49,092 bases of DNA from an uncultured Oscillospiraceae bacterium (GCA_934488695.1 CAKSSH010000006.1:1-49092); one strand, 5' to 3'; numbered from the stretch's first letter, positions 16,796-24,205 are shown. The notes: generated from the letters alone by a model not told the origin. Numbers and translations are program-made.

Positions 16796-17146
16796 ATGAA
16801 AGCAAGACTTCCTCAGGGTTACGGGTCGTCCGGTATGAACCCGAATAATATGCTCAAACAGGTCCAAAAAATGCAGGCGGATATGCAGCAGGCACAGCAG
16901 GAGCTGGAGCAAAAGGAATATGTTTCTACAGTCGGCGGCGGCGCCGTCGAAATCCGAATGAACGGCAAGAAAGAGGTTTTGGCACTGCATATTCAGCCGG
17001 AGGTGATCGATCCGGAGGAGGCCGAAATGCTGGAGGAATTGATTGTTGCGGCAGTGAATGACGTTCTCGGAAAAATTGACGCCGATTCCAGCGAAACCAT
17101 GCAGGGCATTACCGGCAATATGCCGAATATTCCGGGTCTTTTTTAA
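16796..17146 (+). CDS. ybaB: YbaB/EbfC nucleoid-associated DNA-binding protein
   Basis: 116 aa from ATG 16796, with AAAGGAG nine bases upstream; the in-frame ATG at 16775 is less likely because this ribosome site lies downstream of it. Typical features are a long N-terminal helix MLKQVQKMQADMQQAQQELE, then VSTVGGGAVEIRMNGKKEV and a C-terminal helix before PNIPGLF. It is a small dimeric nucleoid protein usually encoded between dnaX and recR, exactly as here. Confidence 0.95.
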   Translation: MKARLPQGYGSSGMNPNNMLKQVQKMQADMQQAQQELEQKEYVSTVGGGAVEIRMNGKKEVLALHIQPEVIDPEEAEMLEELIVAAVNDVLGKIDADSSETMQGITGNMPNIPGLF

Positions 17147-17190
17147 GACTTTTGTCATTTTAAAGTTTTCACCGAAAGGAAAGGCGCCTT

Positions 17191-17793
17191 ATGAGTGCTG
17201 TTGTTCCGAGCCTTGAAAAGCTCATTGAACAGTTTGAAAAGTTGCCCGGAATTGGCAGGAAATCCGCACAGCGAATGGCTTTTTATGTTTTGTCACAGCC
17301 TTTTGAAAAGTCTCGGGATTTTGCCAATGCTCTTGTTGAGGCACATCAAAAAATCCGTCGCTGCAAGGTGTGCTGTAATTTATCGGAGCAGGAGGTTTGC
17401 CCGATTTGCAGTGACCCCATGCGGGACCGGAGCACCCTTTGCATTGTGGAAAGTCCCAGGGACGTTATGAGCTTTGAGCGGGTGGGGGAGTATCGTGGGC
17501 TGTATCATGTGCTGCATGGCCTTATTTCTCCGCTGGACAATGTAGGCCCTGAGGCCATTTGTATTCAACAGCTGCTACAACGGCTGGAGGACGGCAGCGT
17601 CCGGGAGGCCATTATGGCAACCGGTGCGACCACTGAGGGTGAGGCGACCGCCATCTATATATCGACCAAGATTCTGAAGCCGCGCGGCATCCGGGTGACT
17701 CGCTTGTCTTACGGGATTCCGATTGGCAGCAATCTTGAGTATGCTGATGAGATGACGCTTTGCCGGGCGTTAAAGGACCGCAACGAATTTTAA
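17191..17793 (+). CDS. recR: Recombination mediator RecR
   Basis: 200 aa. N-terminal helix-hairpin-helix (LEKLIEQFEKLPGIGRKSAQ), four-Cys zinc finger CKVCCNLSEQEVCPICSD, then a Toprim domain (LCIVESPRDVMSFER) and the C-terminal motif ATTEGEATAIYI with RLSYGIPIGSNLEY. With RecO and RecF it loads RecA at gaps. Ribosome site AAAGGAAAGG. Last gene of the dnaX-ybaB-recR unit; smpB begins 17 bases later. Confidence 0.97.
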   Translation: MSAVVPSLEKLIEQFEKLPGIGRKSAQRMAFYVLSQPFEKSRDFANALVEAHQKIRRCKVCCNLSEQEVCPICSDPMRDRSTLCIVESPRDVMSFERVGEYRGLYHVLHGLISPLDNVGPEAICIQQLLQRLEDGSVREAIMATGATTEGEATAIYISTKILKPRGIRVTRLSYGIPIGSNLEYADEMTLCRALKDRNEF

Positions 17794-17810
17794 AAACGGA
17801 GGGTGCGCAC

Positions 17811-18278
17811 ATGGAAAAAGACGCCCGTTCGATTGCGCAGAACCGCAAAGCGTTTCACGACTATTTTGTGGTGGAAAGCTTTGAGGCGGGGCTGGAGCTG
17901 TTCGGCACCGAGGTCAAGTCTCTGCGGCGTGGCAATGTAAATTTAAAGGATTCCTATTGCGAGATTGATCATGGGGAGCTTTGGGTGCATGGAATGCACA
18001 TCAGTCCGTATGAGCAGGGAAATATTTTTAATCGAGACCCGCTTCGGCCTAAAAAGCTGTTGATGCATCGTCGGGAGATTGACCGGCTCTTGGGTGAAGT
18101 AAAGCGGGAAGGGTACACCTTGATTCCGCTGTCCTTGTATTTTAAGGGCAGTCGGGTTAAAATGCAGTTGGGTCTTTGCAAGGGCAAAAAGCTTTATGAC
18201 AAACGAGACGATGCGGCTCGACGGGACGCGCGTCGTGAAATTGAACGCGGGTTAAAAGTCAGACAAAGGGATGTATGA
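17811..18278 (+). CDS. smpB: tmRNA-binding protein SmpB
   Basis: 155 aa from ATG 17811 with GGAGGG upstream. Signatures: IAQNRKAFHDYFV, EAGLELFGTEVKSLRRGNVN, HGMHISPYEQGN, PLRPKKLLMHRREIDRL and the basic tail KKLYDKRDDAARRDARREIE that reaches the decoding centre. It delivers tmRNA to stalled ribosomes. The tmRNA gene lies 1.7 kb downstream on the same strand, with only two esterase genes between them. Confidence 0.96.
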   Translation: MEKDARSIAQNRKAFHDYFVVESFEAGLELFGTEVKSLRRGNVNLKDSYCEIDHGELWVHGMHISPYEQGNIFNRDPLRPKKLLMHRREIDRLLGEVKREGYTLIPLSLYFKGSRVKMQLGLCKGKKLYDKRDDAARRDARREIERGLKVRQRDV

Positions 18279-18279
18279 A

Positions 18280-19086
18280 ATGAAAACAGAAACCATTTTC
18301 TTGACTGCTCGAACAACAGGCGCGTGCGACTTTGTGCCGACGCTTGACTGTTACATTCCGTCCCCGACCGGGATTACGGATAATAAGCCTAAAAAGGCGA
18401 TTATTATCTGCCCCGGCGGCGGGTATCATTTCAGAGCCGCCTGGGAAGCGGAGCCGTACGCGCTGTGCTTTGCCGCTGCCGGAGTGGCCGCCTTTGTGCT
18501 CAATTACAGTGTGGCCCCGGCCGTGTTTCCGCAGAGTCTTTGTGAGGCAGCTGAGGCAGTGCGCGTGGTACGGACGCATGCGCAGCAGTGGGGGATTGAT
18601 CCGGACAAGATTGTGATTTGCGGCTCCTCTGCCGGCGGACATTTGGCTGCCAGCCTGGGGACGATGTATGACAGCCGTCCGGTGCTGGAGGCATTGGGCG
18701 GCGAAGCAGCGCTTTACCGGCCGAACGGTATGCTGCTGTGTTATCCGGTGATTACCGGAGGCGCGTTTGCTCATCAGGGGTCTTTTCAAAATCTGCTGGG
18801 CAGCGCTTATTCGTCGAAGCGAGCTCGGGAGCTCTCGATTGAGCATTTGGTGTGCGCCTCAACACCGCCGACCTTTCTGTGGACGACTTTTGAGGACGAG
18901 ACAGTGCCGGCCGAGAATAGTATTTTAATGTTACAGGCCCTGCGACGGAACGGTGTTAGCTGTGAGTTCCATCTGTTCCCGCACGGAAACCACGGATTGG
19001 CACTGGCTTCTCCCGTGACCGCGACGCCTCATGATGAGGCTTGTGTCTGGACTGATCTTGCTATCCGTTGGCTGCGAAATCTTTGA
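18280..19086 (+). CDS. Alpha/beta hydrolase, acetyl-xylan-esterase-like (paralogue 1)
   Basis: 268 aa with the start at ATG 18280, ten bases after AAAGGG; ATG 18271 is in frame but lies directly on that site. Esterase motifs: oxyanion loop ICPGGGYHF, nucleophile elbow CGSSAGGHLAASLG, acid in TTFEDETVPAENS, and His in PHGNHGLAL. Family relatives (BD-FAE / AXE) remove acetyl groups from sugars. No signal peptide is visible, so it acts in the cytoplasm, perhaps on imported acetylated oligosaccharides. It is followed by a paralogue. Confidence 0.85.
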   Translation: MKTETIFLTARTTGACDFVPTLDCYIPSPTGITDNKPKKAIIICPGGGYHFRAAWEAEPYALCFAAAGVAAFVLNYSVAPAVFPQSLCEAAEAVRVVRTHAQQWGIDPDKIVICGSSAGGHLAASLGTMYDSRPVLEALGGEAALYRPNGMLLCYPVITGGAFAHQGSFQNLLGSAYSSKRARELSIEHLVCASTPPTFLWTTFEDETVPAENSILMLQALRRNGVSCEFHLFPHGNHGLALASPVTATPHDEACVWTDLAIRWLRNL

Positions 19087-19113
19087 ATGTAAAGCGTAAA
19101 AGAGGCAAATAAA

Positions 19114-19950
19114 ATGATTTTTGAAAAAATCCAGGTACCAATTCAAACTGTCGGCAGTAACGGCGCGAAGGCTCAACTGCATGCATATATTCCGGACATC
19201 AGTGTGGATGCGCGGGAGCCGCTGACCTTTCCGGCCTGCGTTATTTGCCCCGGCGGCGGATATGAGTATGTTTCACCGCGCGAGGGAGAACCTGTTGCGT
19301 TAAGGCTGGCGGCTGCCGGCATTGCCTCCTTTGTGCTGTATTACAGCACAAAACCCGCCGTCTTTCCGCAAAGTTTATGCGAGGCAGCATGGGCGGTTTC
19401 CGAGGTTCGGGCGAATGCCGCACAGTGGCATATCGATCCCGAGAAGGTCATGATCGTCGGCTTTTCAGCCGGCGGACATTTGGCTGCCAGTCTCGGCACA
19501 ATGTATGACAGTCCGGAGGTTTATGCCGCCCTAGGGAAACGGGCCGCGCTTTGCCGGCCGGATGGTCTTGTGTTGGGCTATCCGGTGATCACATGGGGCG
19601 AGTGCGCTCACTGCGCCTCATTTAAAGCTTTGCTGGGAGCCGATTTCTGTGAAAAAAGGGCAGAGGAACTGTCACTGGATCGGCTGATTTGCAAAAAAAC
19701 GCCGCCGGCGTTTATTTGGCACACGGCGGAGGATCGCTGCGTGCCGGTTGAAAACAGTCTGCGTCTTGCGTCGGCTTATGCTGCACAGGGTGTCGGCTTT
19801 GAGCTGCATGTTTTTCCGCGCGGCACACACGGGCTTTCTTTGGCAAGTCGCGAGGTTGCACATGATGAGAGCCAGATTGTCAAGGAGGCTCAATGCTGGA
19901 TCGATATGGCTATTCGCTTTATCAAAAACGGTGAAAAGGGTTTACAATAA
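19114..19950 (+). CDS. Alpha/beta hydrolase, acetyl-xylan-esterase-like (paralogue 2)
   Basis: 278 aa. Clearly homologous to the preceding gene along its whole length: VICPGGGYEYVSPREGEPVA, KPAVFPQSLCEAAWAV, VGFSAGGHLAASLGTMYDS, TAEDRCVPVENS and PRGTHGLSLAS. The catalytic Ser, Asp and His are kept. It arose by tandem duplication and has since diverged in the lid and C-terminal parts, which suggests different substrates. No signal peptide. No terminator is seen before the tmRNA promoter. Confidence 0.85.
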   Translation: MIFEKIQVPIQTVGSNGAKAQLHAYIPDISVDAREPLTFPACVICPGGGYEYVSPREGEPVALRLAAAGIASFVLYYSTKPAVFPQSLCEAAWAVSEVRANAAQWHIDPEKVMIVGFSAGGHLAASLGTMYDSPEVYAALGKRAALCRPDGLVLGYPVITWGECAHCASFKALLGADFCEKRAEELSLDRLICKKTPPAFIWHTAEDRCVPVENSLRLASAYAAQGVGFELHVFPRGTHGLSLASREVAHDESQIVKEAQCWIDMAIRFIKNGEKGLQ

Positions 19951-19968
19951 TATCGAATGGTGTATAAT
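19941..19968 (+). promoter_or_regulatory. Predicted promoter of the tmRNA gene
   Basis: TTTACA (19941-19946) and TATAAT (19963-19968) with a 16-base spacer, overlapping the end of the second esterase gene and giving a start about 10 bases before the mature tmRNA 5' end. Confidence 0.75.
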
Positions 19969-19986
19969 AGAATTGGGAGTTGATCT

Positions 19987-20338
19987 GGGGGCGTAAAGGG
20001 TTCGACGGGGATTTTAAGCCCGGATAAGCGAGTAGAGGTTCGGAACCTCTTAAAAAGCCGAAACTTAAAATTAAACGCTAACAATAACAAATTAGCTTAC
20101 GCTGCCTAAGTAATGGCAGCCGTCTGCACCGGTAGGACCACGGACCGGCTGCGGGCGTCACTTTCGTGGTGAACGCGGCGAGCAGGCACCCCGGGGCTGG
20201 CCGCGGATAACGGGGTTACCGCTGTCCGAAGCCTGTTTATCGGCGCCGAACAGCGGGAAATCAAAAGATAAACTACACTCGTAGAAAGTCCCGGTAAGGA
20301 ATTTTCGGACAGGGGTTCAATTCCCCTCGCCTCCACCA
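19987..20338 (+). ncRNA. ssrA: Transfer-messenger RNA (tmRNA)
   Basis: The 5' end GGGGGCGTAAAGGGTTCGAC pairs with CGCCTCC before the encoded CCA at 20336-20338, forming the tRNA-like acceptor stem with one G-T pair. The T-loop segment AGGGGTTCAATTCCCCT is present. The tag ORF starts at GCT 20077 and reads ANNNKLAYAA with TAA at 20107-20109, a typical clostridial degradation tag. G-rich pseudoknot segments lie between the tag and the 3' end. It rescues stalled ribosomes together with SmpB encoded upstream. CCA is encoded in the DNA. Confidence 0.97.
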
Positions 20339-20399
20339 TTGAAGTATAATCCGAACCCGCACGGTTCGGATTTGGAGAGTAAATCTCCACCAAACAAAG

Positions 20400-20428
20400 A
20401 AAAAACCGCTATTTCATGCGGTTTTTTT
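20400..20428 (+). terminator. Terminator after tmRNA
   Basis: A stem AAAAAACCGC / GCGGTTTTTT with an eight-base loop is followed by more T. A second hairpin (ATCCGAACC / GGTTCGGAT, about 20347-20369) lies just before it. Confidence 0.88.
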
Positions 20429-20433
20429 CTTTT

Positions 20434-20559
20434 TATGTACGAATTTTGTACGAATTTCTGTCAAATCACTATCGTCTTGAGAGGTACATTGCCGAAATAC
20501 CGGACAGCTTAACAAGACAGATAACTAATGATGATTTGCCGTTGATGAATGGTTGCTAA
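20434..20559 (+). pseudogene. Possible gene relic downstream of tmRNA
   Basis: An open frame without a start codon reads VRILYEFLSNHYRLERYIAE and ends DDLPLMNGC before TAA at 20557-20559. It looks like the C-terminus of a real protein, but I do not recognise the family. It begins in two tandem copies of TGTACGAATTT (20436-20446, 20447-20457). The 3' end of tmRNA is a common integration site, so this may be debris of an excised element. Low certainty. Confidence 0.3.
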
Positions 20560-20639
20560 AGACTGAAAATCGCAATAACTATTGCCTAAAGCTTATAGAA
20601 TGCGCATCTGACAAATTAAATTTTTTTGGGGGCACGCCT

Positions 20640-21014
20640 ATGAATCGCCAAGGCTTAAAAAAATATATTGCGGAAAACTATCATGTAAGCGCGGACTGTC
20701 CGTGGTGCCAATATCCGAATTACGAAGTGTTTCGACATGGCGGCAATCGAAAATGGTTTGCGGTGATTATGGACGTGCCGAAAAACAAGGTCGGGCTGCA
20801 GGGCGAGGAACGAATAGAGGTTGTAAATTTAAAATGCGACCCCATTCTGGTGGGCGCTCTGTTGACGGAAAAAGGCTTTTTCCCTGCATATCACATGAGC
20901 AAGGACAGCTGGATTACGGCTGCGCTGGACGGGACCGTGCCGGACGAAAAATTAGAAATGCTGTTGGATATGAGCTATCGGGCTACCGCTCCTAAAATAC
21001 ATAAAAAAAGATGA
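20640..21014 (+). CDS. MmcQ/YjbR family protein
   Basis: 124 aa from ATG 20640. YjbR fold with the characteristic start (LKKYIAENYHVSADCPWCQY), KWFAVIMDVPKNKVGL, VVNLKCDPILVGALL, GFFPAYHMSKDSWITAALDG and a final helix LLDMSYRATAPK. These proteins have a double-wing DNA-binding-like fold, but their function is not established. The ribosome site is weak (GGGGG). A frame extension to 20553 exists but lacks support. Confidence 0.85.
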   Translation: MNRQGLKKYIAENYHVSADCPWCQYPNYEVFRHGGNRKWFAVIMDVPKNKVGLQGEERIEVVNLKCDPILVGALLTEKGFFPAYHMSKDSWITAALDGTVPDEKLEMLLDMSYRATAPKIHKKR

Positions 21015-21129
21015 TGTCAACGGTCGGTCAGTCGATGGCTTTATTGGTATGGCTCAGCTTCGGCCGGACGCGATTAAGAAGCGTTTTTCAAACACCTGTG
21101 CTCTCAAATTAAAGCATCTTTTTGTCGTG

Positions 21130-21167
21130 GCGCCACAAGCAATGCACAAGCTTGCGGTGCTTTTTTT
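21130..21167 (+). terminator. Terminator after the YjbR-like gene
   Basis: An 11-bp stem (21130-21140 / 21150-21160, one mismatch and one G-T) with a nine-base loop is followed by seven T. The rest of 21015-21263 shows no gene. Confidence 0.75.
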
Positions 21168-21263
21168 GTCCTTTTAGTCCGTCATGCTTTTTGGGGCAAA
21201 TACGAACCGGTGCGGGAAAAGGACCTGTCGGGCGCTGTTTTAAAAAGTAGTTTTCAAAAAAGG

Positions 21264-21320
21264 TTGACAAATTTGCGAAATATAATTATAATAATATAAA
21301 AATAAACTAAATTTCGCAAA
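21264..21320 (+). promoter_or_regulatory. Promoter with paired operator-like inverted repeat
   Basis: TTGACA (21264-21269) and TATAAT (21287-21292) with a 17-base spacer. A 10-bp inverted repeat TTTGCGAAAT (21272-21281, inside the spacer) / ATTTCGCAAA (21311-21320, near +13 to +22) brackets the start point. Spacing between arm centres is 39 bases, close to four helical turns, which would suit a looping or cooperative repressor. It controls the unknown 160-aa gene. Confidence 0.6.
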
Positions 21321-21389
21321 GAATAACCGGGAGATCATTGCCCGGCGGTTTTAACAAGCTAAAATTTCCAAAAAACGGGGCGCTGCAAA

Positions 21390-21872
21390 ATGGGGCAATA
21401 TTTTTTAATGAGTGAAAATTTCGATAAATGCTGTGCAACGCAGTTCGGTTTGGTGCCGTTTGCCGGGCCTGTTGCGATGAATCCGCAGGATAGAACGCTT
21501 TGGGTTGAAAAGGAATTGTATGATTTTGGGGCGGGAAAAGAATACGGATATTATAAAATGCCTATGCCGGATTATAAGGCTTTGTTGGAGCTTGTGTTGC
21601 ACAATGCCGAGCGGGACGATGTTTATGGTGCTGCCGCGGTTATTCTGGACGAGTTTTCGGATGATTTGCTGTGCCTTCTTGAAGAAATGATAGCGTCCGA
21701 AGAGTATAATGATGATTTTAAAAGGCTGGTCGACGTATTTCGGCTTTCGAGCCCGATTAACCGATGTCGAAAATTCGGTATGACGCCGGAGCAGTGCCAC
21801 CGGATGGGGGAGCGCTGGCGTGCAGTGGCACAGGCGGCTGACCGATTTTTGGGTGACAGGGATCAAACATGA
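21390..21872 (+). CDS. Hypothetical protein (160 aa), family not recognised
   Basis: 160 aa beginning MGQYFLMSENFDKCCATQFG. It is acidic and soluble, with no signal peptide, membrane segment or familiar motif. The middle (DDVYGAAAVILDEFSDDLLC) looks helical, and the end (MTPEQCHRMGERWRAVAQAA) carries paired Cys/His. It has its own promoter with a striking inverted repeat about 70 bases upstream and its own terminator, so it is probably a real single gene. The ribosome site is poor (GGGGCG). The role is unknown. Confidence 0.65.
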   Translation: MGQYFLMSENFDKCCATQFGLVPFAGPVAMNPQDRTLWVEKELYDFGAGKEYGYYKMPMPDYKALLELVLHNAERDDVYGAAAVILDEFSDDLLCLLEEMIASEEYNDDFKRLVDVFRLSSPINRCRKFGMTPEQCHRMGERWRAVAQAADRFLGDRDQT

Positions 21873-21897
21873 TAAAAAGCTTTATCCACCAAAACAA

Positions 21898-21932
21898 AAC
21901 CGGCGTTCCGTCTTTTTGGCGGAACGCCGGTT
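21898..21932. terminator. Bidirectional terminator
   Basis: A 13-bp perfect stem AACCGGCGTTCCG / CGGAACGCCGGTT between the convergent 160-aa gene and the XRE gene, with T runs on both strands. Confidence 0.9.
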
Positions 21933-21933
21933 T

Positions 21934-22389
21934 TTATTGACCGTTTGAAAAAGCTTCATCCATTTCATCTTCTTCAATCGCTGCGCGAATTTCTTCGTCG
22001 GTCGCTTGAATCCGGTGCTCAATAATACCGCCGCCGTAGGCGGCAATCGGAACAGTTCGGACAGGCGGCTTTGATTTCACGGCGGTCATTCTGGATTGTC
22101 CGACAAACCGGATCAGGTCGCCGAGCACGGTAATTCGGTCATCCTCCGAGAGGGAGCGATAATAGTCCAGCAGCTTTTTTTCGTCTGCAGACAGGGAGGG
22201 CTGCGCTCCGAGCAGCTCCGAGACCGGTATCTTCAAAAAATCAGCAAGAATAAAAAGCTTGGAGACGGACGGAGAATTGACAGACCAGCGCCGGATAGCA
22301 CCGTTTCCGAAACCGAGACGCTTTTCGACCGCAGCGCAGGAATAGCCTTTTTTTTCAATGATTTCAACAATATGCCCGACGTCCAGCAC
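21934..22389 (-). CDS. XRE-family transcriptional regulator
   Basis: 151 aa from GTG 22389, ten bases after AAAGGAG; the longer frame to 22476 runs through operator sequence and is rejected. Helix-turn-helix at about residues 6-60 (IVEIIEKKGYSCAAVEKRLG, then AIRRWSVNSPSVSKLFILAD and LKIPVSELLG). Residues 65-95 (SADEKKLLDYYRSLSEDDRI) resemble the dimerisation or sensor linker of small phage-type repressors. The acidic C-terminus (DEEIRAAIEEDEMDEAF) has no peptidase motif. It faces a promoter with a perfect palindrome, so it is probably an autoregulated repressor. Confidence 0.88.
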   Translation of the reverse strand: MLDVGHIVEIIEKKGYSCAAVEKRLGFGNGAIRRWSVNSPSVSKLFILADFLKIPVSELLGAQPSLSADEKKLLDYYRSLSEDDRITVLGDLIRFVGQSRMTAVKSKPPVRTVPIAAYGGGIIEHRIQATDEEIRAAIEEDEMDEAFSNGQ

Positions 22390-22431
22390 CAGAAACACAC
22401 TCCTTTCACGACAGAAAACAAAAGAAAGATA

Positions 22432-22460
22432 TTGACAATTCTCAAATTTGAGACTATAAT
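22432..22460 (+). promoter_or_regulatory. Forward promoter containing a perfect 14-bp operator
   Basis: TTGACA (22432-22437) and TATAAT (22455-22460), 17-base spacer. The spacer is filled by the palindrome TCTCAAATTTGAGA (22440-22453). A half-site TTCTCAAA follows at 22489-22496. A protein bound here would block RNA polymerase directly; the adjacent XRE protein is the obvious candidate. Confidence 0.8.
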
Positions 22461-22571
22461 AGAAATATAAAGACAAAAAACGACAAAATTCTCAAACGCG
22501 GAAGAAAGAAAAACCGAAAATATTAGAGATATTGCGAAAACGCGCTACATAGAAGTATTCGTACTTTCTAT

Positions 22572-22601
22572 ATTATACAACAAATATGAGAAGTTTGTCA
22601 A
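22572..22601 (-). promoter_or_regulatory. Predicted minus-strand promoter toward the XRE gene
   Basis: On the minus strand TTGACA (22596-22601) and TATAAT (22572-22577) have an 18-base spacer. The spacer contains CAAATATGAGA (22581-22591), one mismatch from the right part of the operator at 22440, suggesting autoregulation. The leader to the XRE start would be about 175 bases. Confidence 0.6.
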
Positions 22602-22617
22602 GAATGAAAGGAGTAAT

Positions 22618-22965
22618 ATGATCCAATAGTCGTTTTTTCTAAATAAGTGAACTTGTTTTTCAAAGAAGGGAGCCGACAACATGACCGTTCATTATTCGTG
22701 CCCGCAATGCGGGAGATTTTCAAACACAGACAGGAGCAGGCGCAAACAAGAGGCGGCGGCACGAGTGTGGCGTCGCAGCCGGCGCCGGTTGATACGCCGA
22801 AAAAAGATGTGTTTTCAAAACAAAAGCCGCCGACAGCCGGAGGTCGATTTCCGGTGCCGGCCGCAGATGGCGCCGCTGTGTTTTGTCGAAAAAAATTCCT
22901 CCCGAAGCGCGCCGGGTGGAGATGGTTTTAGGGCACAGGCGCAGAGCTGTTGTTTAAACGGTTGA
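22618..22965 (+). pseudogene. Decayed gene(s) downstream of the XRE-controlled promoter
   Basis: A perfect ribosome site AAAGGAG (22607-22613) and ATG 22618 lead to only three codons (MIQ, stop). A second start with AGGGAG at 22681 reads MTVHYSCPQCGRF, a zinc-ribbon-like opening. After about 15 codons its composition becomes unprotein-like, whereas the overlapping frame (IFKHRQEQAQTRGGG onward, to 22931) looks like a natural linker. This fits a one-base frameshift in a small Cys-rich protein. No full gene survives under the regulated promoter. The assignment is tentative. Confidence 0.4.
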
Positions 22966-23032
22966 TACCGGATTAACTCCCGCTTTGGGACAAAAGAGAT
23001 TTTCGGGTCTGTGCAAGGCCCTGTTTTTAGCT

Positions 23033-23070
23033 AAATCCGCTTGCTGTCTTGAGACGGCAAGCGGATTTTT
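23033..23070 (+). terminator. Terminator downstream of the decayed gene
   Basis: A 12-bp perfect stem AAATCCGCTTGC / GCAAGCGGATTT is followed by T. Its survival implies a real transcription unit once ended here. The region 23071-23224 shows nothing else I can name. Confidence 0.88.
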
Positions 23071-23224
23071 CAAAGAGGATATCTCGATTGGGGCAGCAAA
23101 AGTCTGTTTGAAGGGTGTCAGTTGGTTTGGAATGCCGCCTCAGATTGGATAGCTCTCCGGGCAGTATTTGGGATTGGATCGCGTTTCGGTTTGGATGTCG
23201 TCACGACCCGGATGGCGCCGAGGT

Positions 23225-24070
23225 TTAAGGGCGATGACGGTCCGGCAGGATTGAAAGACGTTGTACCGCCTCCATACACCGCTTGTGGTCCAGTGTAAAA
23301 TACGCGGTAAACAGTGCATCCATGACGGCAAACTGGCTGGTGCGCGATGTAATGGCAATTTTGTGCAGCGGACTTTCCCGTGTCTTGGAGTAAAGCACCA
23401 GATCGGTCAATGCGCAGATGGAGCTGCCCGGAAAGGTGGTAACGGCGGCACTCGGGATTCCGAATTTTCGGGCAATGCGCAGCACGCGGCAGGTGTCGGC
23501 ATTTTCACCGGAATGAGAAATGCCGATGACAAGATCTCGCGGGGAAAAGCGGGCCAGTGTCAGTGCGGCGTCATGCGGTGTTTCACAGCAGGTGGCAGCG
23601 CGCCCGACCCGCTGCAGCTTGAGCGCCATGTCGCGGCAAACCACATAAGAGGTGGCAACACCGAACAGCAAAATGTTTTCCGAGGTGCGGATTTGTTCGG
23701 CAACTGCTTCCAGCGTTGGGTAGCAAAGATCCTGAAGGGTCAACTGAATACAATCCATATCGGCGTTCAGCACTTTTTGCACCTGTTGCCTCAGGGTGCT
23801 GCCGGATTTTTCAAAATCCAGCACAAAGTCCTCATGGCCGGAGCGACGCCCCGCCAGGTGCAGCCGAAGCGCTTTGTATCCGTCAAAGCCCAGGTGCTGA
23901 GCCAAGCGCACCACAGTGGCAACACTGACGCCGGCTTTTTCCGAAAGGTTTTTGACGCTGAGCGTCAGCGCCAGATCCAGATCCGATATGAGGTAACTGA
24001 CCAGCCGGCGCTCGCCGGCCGTGAGATCACTGTAATGTTCGGTCAAAAAATCAACGGCATCCTTGCGCAT
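23225..24070 (-). CDS. RpiR/MurR-family transcriptional regulator (HTH + SIS)
   Basis: 281 aa. N-terminal RpiR helix-turn-helix (LTAGERRLVSYLISDLDLAL, KAGVSVATVVRLAQHLGFDG) over residues 1-75. A SIS phosphosugar-binding domain follows from about 125 to 250 (LFGVATSYVVCRDMALKLQR, VIGISHSGENADTCR, KFGIPSAAVTTFPGS). It is divergent from the kinase-nanE-murQ-GH42 operon, so its effector is probably an amino-sugar phosphate such as MurNAc-6-P, ManNAc-6-P or GlcNAc-6-P. A TGTAA-TTTTG-TTACA palindrome just downstream of the operon promoter is the likely operator. Confidence 0.93.
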   Translation of the reverse strand: MRKDAVDFLTEHYSDLTAGERRLVSYLISDLDLALTLSVKNLSEKAGVSVATVVRLAQHLGFDGYKALRLHLAGRRSGHEDFVLDFEKSGSTLRQQVQKVLNADMDCIQLTLQDLCYPTLEAVAEQIRTSENILLFGVATSYVVCRDMALKLQRVGRAATCCETPHDAALTLARFSPRDLVIGISHSGENADTCRVLRIARKFGIPSAAVTTFPGSSICALTDLVLYSKTRESPLHKIAITSRTSQFAVMDALFTAYFTLDHKRCMEAVQRLSILPDRHRP

Positions 24071-24138
24071 AGGCTCACTCCTTTTTTCTTTATTGTATTG
24101 GATTTGTGTTCAAAAAGCAAGTTTTTCCGAAAAAAACC

Positions 24139-24168
24139 TTGACAGCACCCGTGGGTTGAATGTATAAT
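24139..24168 (+). promoter_or_regulatory. Predicted promoter of the amino-sugar operon
   Basis: TTGACA (24139-24144) and TATAAT (24163-24168) with an 18-base spacer, about 70 bases before the kinase gene. Confidence 0.85.
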
Positions 24169-24190
24169 TATTACAGTTAATTATATGTGT

Positions 24191-24205
24191 TGTAATTTTG
24201 TTACA
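24191..24205. promoter_or_regulatory. Candidate RpiR operator
   Basis: Inverted repeat TGTAA-TTTTG-TTACA centred at about +22 of the predicted transcript. Its position suits repression by the divergent RpiR protein. Assignment is by position only. Confidence 0.5.

Noticed and set aside
22390..22476. Longer XRE start at 22476
   Set aside because: It would translate through the palindromic operator and promoter; GTG 22389 has AAAGGAG at the correct distance.
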